In this document: positions 20,358 through 31,015 of the stretch, piece by piece
How the letters are laid out: each line of letters begins with the position of its first letter
Position numbering within the stretch: position 1 is the first letter of the stretch
Origin: Tetraselmis striata
Lineage: Eukaryota; Chlorophyta; Chlorodendrophyceae; Chlorodendrales; Chlorodendraceae
Reading direction: 5' to 3'
Length of the DNA: 64,000 nucleotides
NCBI GenBank assembly: GCA_006384855.1
Contig: VCJN01001290.1
Span: 1 to 64,000, forward strand
The notes under the pieces: generated by a model
Seen by the model: the letters and a program-made list of their open reading frames with translations, nothing else
Databases searched by the model: none
What the model was told of the DNA's origin: nothing
Position numbers and translations under genes: made by a program

Positions 20358-21230
20358 TCACTCGTGCTCACCTTCGCGGCCACGTCCACGTCCGCCGCCA
20401 CGTCCTCGCCCGCGCCCGCGACCTGCAGCTGCTGCTACTCGAGAAGTAGCGGTAGCCTTGGCGCTGCTGGCAACGGTCGCCTCGAAGACACGACGCTCGT
20501 AGTCCCTCATGAGGTCCCCAAAAATTGCAGAACCCAAGTGCTCCGAAGCAGGCTGAAAATGTTGAGCTCGCAGCACGTCCAGAACACCTTGGTCACCGTG
20601 CACCCGCTTGATCTCATTCAGTTTCCGCAGGAAGGCTAGACGAAAACGAAACGCCTTGTCGATGGCCTCGGCGTGATTCCGAGCTCTCGCGAGGTAGGGG
20701 GTGAAGTCCTGGTTAGTGGCGGGGACGTAAGGTAGCAGCTCGTCGAGCGCCACGAAAAGGGCGGCCATGTGGGCCCCGAAACACGACATCCATAAGTACT
20801 CCTCCTGGGCCGGCAGACGCCGGTCATCCTACTTGAGGTACTCGTTCGTTAGGTCGGTGCTCAAAGGGAAAAGTCCAGGCACTCGGCTGACCGGTCGAAC
20901 GGCCTCGTAACCAGACTCTGCTCTCTGCAGTAGCTCTGGCACCGCGAGGTAATCATCCTCGGCACTCACGGATTGTGCTCCGACACGGCCGCTCTAGGCT
21001 AGCTCTAGCAAGTCGGGGCGCTCTGCGGCTCCCCCGCTGCCTGTCGGCTGTCCCGCGAAGCGCTGCCCTGAGCCGGAGCCATGTGCCCCTTCTCCATCAA
21101 CAACGCGATCACGAGCCGTCAATTGTGCCACAGCTGTAGCCAGCTCTCGCAGTAATGAAGACTGGGCCCTCATATTTGCGTTCAGCGACTGCAACGTCGG
21201 CTCGGCGACGGGTTCTTCTCCATCTGGCAT
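20358..21230 (-). pseudogene. Gag-like ORF interrupted by two in-frame TAG codons
   Basis: ATG at 21230 (MPDGEEPVAEPTLQSLNA) opens a frame with a coiled-coil-like start (MRAQSSLLRELATAVAQL), a central helical region (YLARARNHAEAIDKAFRFRL, RKLNEIKRVHGDQGVLDVL) and a Gly-Arg-rich, RGR-repeat C-terminus (GRGRGRGRGGGRGRG) ending in TGA at 20358. This layout fits a nucleic-acid-binding Gag of DIRS-like elements. TAG codons at 20994-20996 and 20829-20831 interrupt it without any frameshift; residues between them (VSAEDDYLAVPELLQRAE) look coding. Either this copy is defective or the stops are read through. Confidence 0.6.
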
Positions 21231-21343
21231 GGTAACGCACGGACGTACGGACGAGAATATCACACTCGGGTGGCGAGCCGGGTGTTGTCTTGAACAACCT
21301 GGGGTGACCTTGCTCGCAACAGGTTACGAGACAGTTTTTACAT

Positions 21344-21530
21344 CGCTGCGTGGAACGCAGCGAAAACTGGAAGATGGCAGGCTCAGCTGTTCTGGCTGCT
21401 TTTATGTCTACTCGTGCTGCACCCAACAAGGGCGCAACAACAGTTACTAGTTCCCGTACCACTGAGCAGCACTTGTAGCTAAAAAGCGGTTAGGTCAAGG
21501 ATGGAAACCCCATAAACTAGTTTAGATCAT
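21344..21530 (-). repeat. Split direct repeat A1 (187 bp)
   Basis: 5' repeat of the element in its coding orientation; 186 of 187 bases match 18431-18617. Confidence 0.9.
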
Positions 21531-22063
21531 ACCCAAGCATAGATAGCAGAATGTAGTACAGGTACATGTACTGCTACGTAGACTACTATGTGTACTGCTA
21601 TGTCTACCTGTAGTGTACTGCTCGTACCCATACAGCTCGTACCCCTACCGCCGGCATGCCGACGACCAGCGACTACTCCGAGGAGCAATAGCATGCATCG
21701 TTCGGAAGTGGCTCTGGTCACCCCTTGTCAGCCCGCCACTTGTTCTCCGTAGCTATAGAAAAAACCGTGTAAGAGAGGAACCGACACAAGACACGCTTAG
21801 CGCCCCCCCCGCCCCCCCCCCTGCCCCCCAGGTACTCATACCAGTCATACGTGTGGCGGTCGCATCTCGTCCCGAACCACGCGCCACCCCCCTGTTACCA
21901 CCGCAAGTGGGGTAGAAGGCCGAACGTGCCCCGGCGTCGCGCTCGACCCGTCGCGGCTGCCGGAGGCTGGGCAGTGGCTCTGCCGATCAGAGCGGTGCAT
22001 CTGGCGGGGTAGGTCACCGCGTGGGCGGAGACCGGGCGAGGCTGGGGTGAGCAGGCGCGGGCG
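21531..22063. other. Upstream region of the AP2 gene
   Basis: It begins with a GTAC/TAC-rich patch (21545-21655). C-rich pyrimidine stretches lie at about 21800-21830. No defined promoter element can be named. Confidence 0.35.
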
Positions 22064-22414
22064 ATGGCGCCCAAGAAGGACCCCAAGAAGGGGGACGAGC
22101 CCCCGCCGAAGTACAAGGGCGTGTACCAGAACCAGGGCTACTGGCGCGCGCGCATCTGGAACAAGGACACGGAGGTGTACCTGGGGCATTTTGCCGACGC
22201 GGAGCAGGCAGCAGCGGCCTACGACAAGGCGGCCATCCGGCTGCGCGGCCTCAAGGCAGCCCTGCACGACCTGCTCAACCTGGACGAGCGGAACTATATG
22301 GACGACGCGGACGCCATCCTCGAGGTGCCCTTCGAGCAGCTGGTCCTCAACTTGCGGGCCTCGGGCGTGCAGGGGGTCAGCCCCGGCTTGACCTCTCCGC
22401 CCAAGGCGCAGTGA
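22064..22414 (+). CDS. Single AP2/ERF-domain protein
   Basis: ATG at 22064 to TGA at 22412 gives 116 residues with no intron. After a short Lys-rich start (MAPKKDPKKGDEPPP), residues 17-61 form a complete AP2 DNA-binding domain: YKGVYQNQGYWRARIW (beta strands with the W-R-A-x-I-W pattern), VYLGHFADAEQAAAAYDKAA (YLG, AA-x-AYD helix) and a final RG. A 50-residue tail (LNLDERNYMDDADAILEVP) has no second AP2 copy. In plants and green algae such proteins bind GC-rich promoter motifs as transcription factors. It is shorter than most family members and has no obvious activation domain, so it may be a minimal regulator. A short exon could be missing at either end. Confidence 0.85.
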   Translation: MAPKKDPKKGDEPPPKYKGVYQNQGYWRARIWNKDTEVYLGHFADAEQAAAAYDKAAIRLRGLKAALHDLLNLDERNYMDDADAILEVPFEQLVLNLRASGVQGVSPGLTSPPKAQ

Positions 22415-24360
22415 GTCCGACTCGCATGTCGCCACGTCACCTCGCCCGGCTGAGGCGATGCCTCCCGTCACTCGCCACGACGTATCTACGGGCACATCCA
22501 CCCACGTGCGACCCTCTAGACTTTCGACAAAGTACTGCCATGGGCTCGCAAAAGCATTGCACAAAGGTAGCAAAGACCATCAGCCTCTCTGTGATGGTAG
22601 CTGCCGAGGTAATTGGCTGTCCGACTAGGTTTATTCCTCCTTGAGCAACATATGATTTTACAGGCAAAATGGTAATGGGATGCCGTCAATTTCTGACAGG
22701 TTTGTCCCTGCTCGGTCTGTGATGCTAGACACGCCACCTGTCTTACGGCCCGGCTGCACGAACCCGCATAGGGTCCAGGGCGTGGCATGCAGCCCTCTGA
22801 GGGCCAGGTCCCTAAGAGGGAGCGGTGTCGTCCCCCCCCCCCCCCCCCCCCCCCGCGCCCCCCGGCCCAGGCCTCCGGGTGGCGGGCCAGGGGTGCGGTC
22901 GGTGTGCGAGCGCTGGTGGTAGTTTAACTGTAGTTACAGTGGCCGCCAAGCCCGCTTGGGAACGCGGTGCATGGTGTTGGTACAGCCGGACGCCACGCCC
23001 AGCCCACTCGATGGCGAGGATGGACATCGCACCCAGTAGCCTGGGGGGGCTTGGGCGCGGAGGCCCACACGGATCAGGAGGGAACTCCAACCGGAAATCG
23101 CCATGGGTTGGGCGTCACGCGGACTGCCCCGTGGAGGACCATGACAGGCACCCCGCCGACCTCGCAAATGCTGCAGCCAACGACTTCTTGATGGGCGCTC
23201 AATCCCGCTGCATATACAGCCAACTGGCGAGCACGCATGCCCCCCACCCAAACCCTTGGGCAGCAAGCCTTCCCCCCCCCCGCATAACTCGCCAATGCCC
23301 CCCCTCTAGTGTTCGTACATTGGGGCGTCGTCGCCCCGCTGCTCCCCAGCTCAAGACGCCATGCCTCTCTCTATATATATACAGCCAGGTGGCGCGCTTC
23401 CGCAGCTCTCCTCCGCCCCATGTGGAGCGCAGCTCGGCAGGCGACTAAGCGCCCCGCGCGCGGCCGCCCTCCCCCGCCTCGCAGCCCCCGACCGCCACCC
23501 CGACCGCCACCGGCAGCGGCCGCTTGCCGGCGTGGTTGCGGCCCATCGCGTCGCAGGGCGCCTCCCCCCGGCAGCCGTGCGCGCCGCTGCTGCCCGCGGC
23601 CGCCAGGGCGATGCCGCCGCGCTTCCCTGAGCCTGTCGGCGAGCGCGCCGGGCGTTCTCAGCCGCAGCCCCCGCCGGCAGATAGAGGGCTGGAAAGGGTG
23701 CAGGAGAGTGGTGGGGATGGGGGGGGGGGGGGTGTACAAGGGTTCATGGGGACACTGGACACGGCAGGGCCGCCGCCTACCCGGCTGGGCGGAATCCACG
23801 TGGAACCAAAACTGCGGCGCTCGCTGCTGGTAGATGACGCGCACCCCCTGCCGCCCAATGCAAGCGCCCGCCCGAGAGCGTGTCAGCCCCCCCCCCCAAC
23901 CCCCCCTCCCCAGTAAAGCCCTTCCCGCTCCCTACGTTGGCCCCTACTCCAGCAGCTCCTCCAGACACTCCCAGGCACATATCACTGGCGCGCACAGCCG
24001 CCCTGCTCCCCCCGCCTGCAGTCCCCACGCAGCCCCTGCCCTGCCCTGCCCCAGCCTCGGCCTGTCAACACAGCGGAAGCTAGGCCGGGCCTCATGCGCC
24101 CCGCCCAGAGGAGGGGGGGCGGGGGGGCACCTGCAGGCTGCCCGTCCCTGCGCAGTGCACTGCCTGCCCTTTGGTCTGTCGCGGAAGGGGGAAGGAGGTG
24201 GGGCGGGGGGGGAGATAGTCAGACTGGATCGCTTGGAAGGACCGCGTGCTGCTGCTGCTTTTCTGACACGAGAGGGAGGAGGGGGGAGAAGGAGGGGGAG
24301 GGAGAGGGAGGGGGGGCGTCCCGACATGCGAGTGCCGCTGCAGCCTTATCATCCTATACC
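22415..24360. other. GC-rich region without a resolved gene
   Basis: A poly-C run at 22832-22854 and several GC-rich overlapping frames. Minus-strand 23850-23780 has a splice-bounded stretch (VRVIYQQRAPQFWFHVDSAQ) that could be an isolated exon, but no partner exon can be joined with confidence. The 22600-22740 segment shares TGTCTTACGGCCCGG with 38650, a dispersed repeat. Confidence 0.3.
24265..24318 (+). repeat. Polypurine tract
   Basis: About 50 bases of almost only G and A (GAGGGAGGAGGGGGGAGAAG and so on). It can adopt triplex DNA; no function is implied. Confidence 0.7.
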
Positions 24361-24367
24361 TAGCCAG

Positions 24368-24775
24368 TGTGACAATTACAATGTCGATATTCGCTATGAG
24401 TACTCATACGTGTATGATGTCTACCTGAGGTTAGGACGAGTACCTGTGTATGTACGGTATCACGCCGCCGTGTGGCAAGCGTTGTGCTTTTGAGGCGAAT
24501 GCCGCATCGATTGCTACACTGGTTTCGGAGCATGAGTTCTCGATCCAGGGACCTAGAGGTTGCCGTTTCAATCCCGAATGAAGTAGAGGATTGACAGCTC
24601 CCGGGGGGGAGGTTTGGCGTGACAATTACGATGTCTATATGCAGTAAAAGTACCCGTACGTGTACGATGTCTGCCTGAGGTTACGGCGATTAGCTGCATA
24701 TATACGATCTCACGCTGCTGTGTGGCAAGCGTTGTGCTTTTGAGGCAAATGTCACCTCGATTGTTACCCTGGGGA
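24368..24775. repeat. Diverged tandem duplication, ~252 bp period
   Basis: 24370-24515 (GACAATTACAATGTC ... GTGGCAAGCGTTGTGCTTTTGAGG) is repeated at 24621-24765 with scattered changes. The end motif recurs in reverse orientation near 49058-49082. Confidence 0.75.
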
Positions 24776-25089
24776 GTCTGCATTTCATCGTTTGGCGCTA
24801 GGTACGTAGCAAATGGGCAGGAGTACCGGCAATCGATGGATCGCGACGTTACTGACGCAATGCCGGTAGGCACGACAGCCGCCAAAGAGATGTTGGGGAT
24901 ACGGGGCGAGCACACGGATGCGGCCGCACATCTCCGCGCGACCCGACGATGGTACTGCGGCCATAAGACGTTGCTGCACCTCGTGGCAGGTGGCAGCTCG
25001 CGTGGAAGCTGAGCTACAGCGCCCCCCTGATAATATGCGTCTAGGTGTCCGGGGCCACGCTTTGGGTTCGCTATTGTCGTTTGAACCAC

Positions 25090-25110
25090 CCCCCCCCCCC
25101 CCCCCCCCCC
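25090..25110 (+). repeat. Poly-C run
   Basis: About 21 consecutive C. Confidence 0.8.
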
Positions 25111-25396
25111 GGCCCCGCCCCGCAAGGAGGCCAAGAGAGAAAACAACATTCAGCTTGTAGGTTATCAAAAAACACCACAGATACACCACAGAGTCGATGC
25201 TGCAGGAAAGGAAACATTGTTCTCGGACCCGGGAGCCCCCAACGCGAGCGCTGCGGTGCGGTTGTGGCAATGATGCCACAAATCTCCCCACACAATCTGC
25301 CTTTAAGTCTGAGTGAATTCGAGGGTCTCACAGGACCTGTTTCGCCAAACCCTAAAATCTGGCACGCACTATTTGAAAGCTTTCCGTCATCGCATG

Positions 25397-25490
25397 TTTA
25401 GGGGTTTTAGGGTTTATGGTCTTAGAGCTTTTTAGGGTCTTATGGGATTTTTAGGGTTTTAGGCTTTAGGGTCCTAAACCCTAAACACAA
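25397..25490. repeat. Degenerate telomere-like TTTAGGG motifs, head to head
   Basis: TTTAGGGG, TTTTAGGG, TTTTTAGGG and CTTTAGGG are followed directly by CCTAAACCCTAAAC. TTTAGGG is the telomere repeat of plants and many green algae. The G-strand motifs meeting C-strand motifs is the orientation expected of an end-to-end join, but only a few imperfect units are present. Confidence 0.5.
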
Positions 25491-26780
25491 CGTCGTCAAA
25501 CGCATGGCCACAGTGCGGCAGCGGTGTGTCATGCCCGCCGCGACAGCTGCTGGGGTACGACCGGCGGCTCGCCAACAATCCCCTCGGGTACTACGCGCCC
25601 AGTGACAGCCCTTTGTGTATGTTCCCATCGCAGCCCGGCATCTGCCACGCGGCTCCTGGCCAGCGGGGCGGCGCACCAGTATCCGGGTCTCCTCCACCGA
25701 GAGCCGGCCGGCGCCCGGCTGGGATCGCGCCGCAGGGGGGCCGGCGGAGGGCGGCGGCGCGGGCGCGGCGCCGCGCGCCACCGTCACCAGCGGGCACACG
25801 AGGTGCTCCAGCCCGCGGTCCGCGGCGCACTGCAGCTCGCACTGCACCACCGCCAGCACGGCGCGCTGGTGCAGCACGCAGGGGCCTTGCTGCGCCGCCA
25901 CCGTCAGGTTGCGCAGCTTGCCGGAAGCCCTGCCGGCGTAAGCACCCCGCCTCAGCGCCCCTCCCCCCCTCCCCCCCCCTTGCTCGCCCTCCACCACAAC
26001 CACCACCACCAGTCCCCCAACTCCCAGCGCAGCCGCACCAGAAGTCAAAGGTGGCGTCCGCGCTCCGCGGCGACACCAGCCGCGTGTCCTCCGCGTCCGG
26101 CCCGTCGCCGAGGAACTGCAGCGGCCAGGGCACGCGGACGGGCCGCGGCACGGCATGCGTCCCCGGCCGCAGCAGCACCGTGTCGCCCGGCCTGTGGGGG
26201 TGGGAGCCGCGGCGAGGGTGCGGACGGCATGGCGGCAGCGGCATAGGGAGAGGCGGCTGTCACTACATTGCAAGTGGGTGGGACGATGTTCGGCGGGCGG
26301 GTAGGCTTGGTGGAGGGGGGCAGGGGGGTCTGGGCCCTCCACCTGCTGGCGGCCACGGCGTCGGAGAGGCTGGCAAACTGCTGGCCGTCGCCCGGGAAGG
26401 CGGGCAGGCGCGAGGGGGTGGCGGCGGCGGCGCCGGGCGAGTCGGCAGCGCCGCCGGCTTCGGGCGCCACATACAGGAAGAGGCGGCGCCCGGTGGCCAA
26501 GCTCCGCATGCGCTGCGGGGCGTGACACCGCCGGAAGAATGATCAGTCCCGATCGAGGGGGGCTCTGGCAGTAGATTAAGGGGGTTACAAGTTTGCGACG
26601 TGGCATGGCATTGGGGGGGGGGGGGGGGGATGGTGGTGGAGGGGGGGGGGGGGGGGTGATGGATTGTGGGGCGGCGGGGCAGGGGGTTTGAATTCCAAGT
26701 GATGCGCCACCTGCCCCAGCTGACACTTAACGGGCCCAGCCACCCAGCAGTCCCAGTGCCGACGCTTTAGCAGGACATCG

Positions 26781-26814
<34 letters not shown>

Positions 26815-27125
26815 GGCCCCTCCTTTTCCTCCCGTACAAAAGGAAGAGTTCTATATGTCGCACCTGCTGTGGTCAATGCGCTTGAGCCAAATTGATTACG
26901 GTGTGCCTGGGGTGTTCCATTTGACAGGCGTCTATCGAGCTCGCTCCCTAGATTGGCGCGGGTTTGATGGAGGATGCCCCGTTTGGGGCTGCTCCCCCAC
27001 CCTGACCTCAGACTGGTGTTTCGCACCTTGTTGGCGAGGGCGACGTAAAAGAGGTCGGGCAGCGGGGTCAGATTCTTCAGTATCTGCAGCAGGCAGCGGT
27101 CATCCAGGTCCAACAGCTGGGCCAT
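25440..27125 (-). CDS. F-box protein with parallel beta-helix repeats (FBXO10/11-like)
   Basis: Four minus-strand exons join in phase: 27125-27027, 26512-26343, 26191-26039 and 25929 to at most 25440 (303 residues if the last frame is used whole). Exon 1 is an F-box start (LDDRCLLQILKNLTPLPDLFYVALANK), which in known proteins binds SKP1 in SCF ubiquitin ligases. Exons 2-4 give the right-handed beta-helix pattern seen in pectin-lyase-like proteins: FASLSDAVAAS then RPGDTVLLRPGTHAVP, PLQFLGDG, then KLRNLTVAAQQGPCVLH and VQCELQC. Such helices are substrate-binding surfaces in FBXO10/11. The protein is much shorter than those relatives, and the last frame runs into the telomere-like repeats, so the true 3' end is uncertain or the gene is truncated. 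Intron 1 contains three poly-C/G runs. Confidence 0.78.
26613..26813. repeat. Cluster of three homopolymer runs in F-box intron 1
   Basis: G runs at 26612-26629 and 26641-26656, and a C run at about 26782-26812. Opposite-polarity runs within one intron could pair. Confidence 0.75.
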
Positions 27126-28060
27126 CTCGGGCTGAGGCCGCGCGAGGCGGTGATCGGGGGTGTTGGGACAGTGAAGCGGCGCGCGGCAGCGGGTGTGTCG
27201 GAAAATACGAGGGCGCTGCTATGCCGGGCAGCGCCGCTCGCTCGCCTGGCAGCCCGAGCAGTGGGTACGCACAGAGGGCTTCAGGGAAGCGACAGCACAC
27301 CGCTGCCGGGGATTTGTAATCTGATACTCAGTGAGGATAGGGTGGGGAACTGCGAGGGGCGTGTTGGGACGGCGGCAGCGTTGTCCGACTGTCCGCGTCG
27401 TTGCTGCTCAGTATCATCCGGGCGCCACGACATATAGTCTCGCTGTGCCGCTGATGTTGCCTGAAGATGGGGAGTAGTCGCTAAAGGGATAATCCTTATT
27501 CCTGTACATCTGTACTTCTATTTTAACCCTACATAACCCCTACTGCTAATTTAGTTGCATGAGATAGCTGCAAAAGGCGACCAGGAAACCACCCGAAAAT
27601 GCAATAGAAAACTATCACTCCAGCTATTTCACGGTGATAATCCTTACTGCTCATCAGTACCGGTATAAGCCGCGTCTGCGCGTTGGCCTGCTGGCTGAGC
27701 GCAACGCAAGTACCACGGAAGCATGGCGGTTACTGTACGGGATTTTGGCGACCACTAAATCCTATCTTGAACTCCTTACACCCCCGAGAAGTAAACGGGA
27801 AATACCCGCGTCATCAATGTGACTGCTACTGTACTGCCAAGGATCCTTACCACGAGCCGCATCGATGATCACGAGCACAACCTTGAACTTTTTGGTTACA
27901 GGGAGAGCGTCCGGAGAATGCACGCAAAGTACTGGGGGAGGAAAAAGCCTACACGAGCACAACCTCCTGCCGACTCCGCGCCCACCAGAACTTGCTGCTG
28001 ACTGCTGCTGGCCTCATTCTGTGCTTCTAATAGAGGGTGGTAAGTTTGAGGGGGCGGAAG
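27126..28060. promoter_or_regulatory. Shared upstream region of divergent F-box and ketopantoate-reductase genes
   Basis: The two genes point away from each other across 935 bp, so this interval must hold both promoters. No TATA box or named motif is convincing. Confidence 0.4.
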
Positions 28061-29396
28061 ATGTCCTCCTGGCATATCCTCGGAGTGGGTGCGATGGGGC
28101 AGCTCTTCGCGCACCACCTGCGGCAGGCGGGCGTCGAGGTCACGCTGCTCCTGCGGTCTGCGGAAGCGCTTCGAACTTTTGACGGAAACATAACGCTGTA
28201 TCGACGGGAGCCCCGCCCGCCGCGCACGGGAGCAGAGGCCGAGGATAATATCGGCACTTTCGGCCCTCCGTCGGTACGCAGCGGGCGCTCATCTCCTGAA
28301 GACACCCGCCTGCCCGTCCCGCATATGCGCGCCGCTGCTCCCGCGCGCGTGAGAATCTCGCCGCCACATCGGTGTCTGCGTGTGTTGGCGTCCCGTCGCT
28401 GCGCTCGACGCCACTATTTTTTACGACTACAGGTAGTCGCTACCCGTCAGAGCGATAACCCTGCCCGCGTTCATATACTTGCCCAATTGTTAATAGGTGT
28501 CCACAGGTTTCCGCGCCGAGGTGGCGGGAGCGCATGGCGGCAGCCCAATCCACCGCCTGCTGATCACCCTGAAGGCGCAGCAGACAGTCGGAGCGGTTCG
28601 GCAATTGCGCCCTCGGCTGCATGGTGGAACACGCATTGTCCTGCTGCAGAACGGGATGGGCGTTGTCGAGGAGCTGGCGGAGAGCGGGATGCTGTCGCTG
28701 GCTGCCGACGGGATCGGAGGCCGGAACCCTGGCGAGACGCACTCAGGGTTGACAGGGTCGACGGGGCCGCAGGTCTTCGTCGGCGTCGCAACGCACGGCT
28801 GCACGCGAGACGCCGCAGGTCCGTTCACGATCCGGCACAACACGCTGCGGGGGGAAGGCGCCGTAGACCTCGGCCCCGCAGGCCGCTTGGGGGCGGCGGA
28901 CGAAGCAGCCGGCTGCTCGACGCTCTCGGAGCTGGCGCTGGCGTTGGCAGGGCTCAACGCCACGGTGCGGTCCGCCGCGGAGGTGCGGGCAAAGCAGCGC
29001 GCGAAGCTGGTGGCGAACTGCTGCATCAACCCCATCACCGCGCTGCTGGACTGCCGCAACGGGCAGCTTGCGACCGACGGGTATGCACGGGACCTCATGG
29101 CCGAGGTTTGTCGCGAGTGCGTCGCCGCGTTGTGGACCGGCGAGACGGGCGCTGGTACATCGCGCTCGCCGGTGGAGGCGGAGAGGCTGGCAGGGGAGGC
29201 TCTACAGGGTGTGATCCAGGTCGCAAGCCTCACCGCGGGCAACATCTCCTCCATGCTGCAAGACGTGCGAGCCGGGCGAGAGACCGAGGTAGACTACCTC
29301 AACGGCTACGTCGTCCGCCGAGCCGCCCCAGGCGGGGCGCCGACAAACGCCACCCTTCTGCGCCTCATCAAGGCCAAGACGGCGGCGAACAAATAA
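28061..29396 (+). CDS. Ketopantoate/2-dehydropantoate reductase family protein
   Basis: Exon 1 starts at ATG 28061 with the Rossmann NADPH site (HILGVGAMGQLFAHHLRQAG). Exon 2 (28497-29396, after a TTAATAG acceptor) carries the lysine motif (RLLITLKAQQT), IVLLQNGMGV, the C-terminal helical domain NCCINPITALLDCRNG, and SMLQDVRAGRETEVDYLNG, all family signatures. The exon 1 donor is ambiguous: GTACGC after 28273 (370 residues) or GTGAGA after 28348 (395 residues); both keep phase. The family reduces 2-dehydropantoate to pantoate with NADPH, a step in pantothenate and coenzyme A synthesis. Related fungal-type proteins of this fold are not all proven enzymes. An unspliced 470-codon frame also exists but loses the conserved C-terminus. 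Confidence 0.88.
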
Positions 29397-29777
29397 AGGA
29401 TCCGTTGGGCGGATTAGGCGGTGCCTTGGTTACACTCTTCGCGAGCTGACACTCGGCTGCAACATCGGAATGTACATACTGTAATCAAGAGTGGCTATCG
29501 TTCAGATTCATACACATCACACTGTTTATTTTTGACTGTGCAAAGGTGGCTGCTGCCCTGCAGCCTATTCCACAGACGGTTCAGCATGGCAACACCGGGG
29601 TGTTGCTGACCAGCTTGCGCAAGGGCAGGGTATGGTGAGGGCGGGGCAATAGTGGTGGTGGCGGGGGGAAGGGGGGCGGGGGGGGGGGGGGGGAGGGAGG
29701 CCCCTGCCAGCCCCACCCCAGCTCTTTCGATTATTCGCTCATCCATCGTCAACAGCATGCGTCGGTGTCAGGGGCCC
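29397..29777. other. Convergent 3' intergenic region
   Basis: Between the reductase and CDT1 stop codons. It has a G-rich tract (29665-29695). Both genes must terminate here, but no polyadenylation signal is clear. Confidence 0.5.
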
Positions 29778-30974
29778 TCAGCAGGTCTTGGCGGCCTCCG
29801 CGGCCGTCAGCAGCTTGCGGCGCAGCGCGCGCATGTCCTGCTGGCGGTTGATGCGCACCGTCGCGCGCTTGGAGGCCGTCTCCTCGGCGGACAGCAGCTG
29901 CAGGTAGTGCGGCGCAGCCTCCGCGAGCGCCTGCAGCATCTGCGCCACCTCTGTCGCCGAGGTGGGGATCCGGCGCGACGCGGTCGTCTGCAGCCGGGAG
30001 ATTGCCTGGGAAAGGGGCCGGCGGTGGATGCATCGTCAGCGAGCAGAAACAAAACAGACAAAAAGCCGAAGGAAGCGGAATAATGACAGCTGCGGGTGCA
30101 CATGTGAAAATAGTAGATGAGACCCTTATTACTGCTGTGCTTGCAGCAAAGAGCAGTTCAGGCCCCACCATATCAAGCAGTTTGTCCTCTCTCAAAGTGG
30201 TTCCAGGGGGGCCAGGAAAAGGCTTTGGCCAGTAAGGGGCCGCACCTGCTCGCGCGGCATGCCACAGGGGCCGCTGGAGCCGAAGAGGCCCTGCAGCATG
30301 TCAAAGGTGCGAGGCAGCGCCTGCGCCGCGCGCCGCTTTGCCGCCGCCGCCGCGTCGGCCACCGGGTCGGCCGCCGCGTCCGCCGCCTCCATCGCGTCCA
30401 GCAGCTGCAGCGTCTCCTCGGACAGCCCGCTCAGGTCGGCGCCGGCGTGGTTGGTCTCAGCCTGGGGGGGCGCCTCCGCCTTGGGCGTGCTTGAACAGGC
30501 GGGCTTGGGCAGCATGCAGATGCCCAAGCGCTCGCAATCTTCGGAGGAGGTGTCCTCCGACGACGTCGACGAGTCGTCCGACGACGTGGTGGAGCTGTCC
30601 TTCTCGGGGTCGATCAGCGCCACGGCAGGCTCCGACACCGGCAGCGGCCGTATGATCTCCCCGCCCTCGTCCCCGCTCTCGTCCTCGCTGTCAGTGTCAT
30701 CGATGAGACGGCGGCGCGGCCGGCGGGGGGGGATGAGGTACTCCACCGCGCCGCCAAACGTGACGCGCCGCTTATGCGATGCCACGCGCACTTTTCCGTC
30801 CGCGTCCGCGTCCTCAGCGTCGTCTGCAGTGATGGAGCATGCCCACATCAGCGTGCGTGTCCACACACAACCCCCATCACATTTGCAGATGTCTGTGAAT
30901 GTGAAATCACACATTGTCTGCGCATTGGGTGGCCCAAAACATATGTAGGTGTCCTATTGTATCCCCCACCCCCT

Positions 30975-31015
<41 letters not shown>

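Larger units (their letters stand above)
18312..21530 (-). mobile_element. Tyrosine-recombinase element with split direct repeats, no reverse transcriptase
   Basis: Read on the minus strand the layout is A1 (21530-21344), a Gag-like then recombinase frame, B1 (18642-18616), A2 (18617-18431), a 92-bp spacer, and B2 (18338-18312). A1 and A2 are both 187 bp and differ by one base; B1 and B2 are identical 27-mers. This A1-internal-B1-A2-B2 plan is the split-direct-repeat arrangement known from PAT/Ngaro/Kangaroo-type retroelements, whose usual coding order is gag, reverse transcriptase/RNase H, recombinase. Here the internal part is only 2.7 kb and no reverse transcriptase is present. Near-identical repeats imply recent insertion. 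It is either an internally deleted copy or a reverse-transcriptase-free class. Confidence 0.75.

Noticed and set aside
20358..21230. TAG reassigned to a sense codon, as in some ulvophyte algae
   Set aside because: Two TAGs in one mobile element are weak evidence, and a TGA interrupts the same frame; decay or readthrough is simpler. TAG stops also end several other frames here.
24540..24600. Possible tRNA T-arm (GTTTCAATCCC)
   Set aside because: No matching acceptor, D-arm or anticodon stem around it.
25526..26542. 338-codon plus-strand frame
   Set aside because: Antisense of the F-box gene, whose exons join in phase on the other strand.
28037..29449. 470-codon plus-strand frame over the reductase gene
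   Set aside because: Only its first ~70-100 codons match the family; the conserved C-terminal half is in another frame after an intron.
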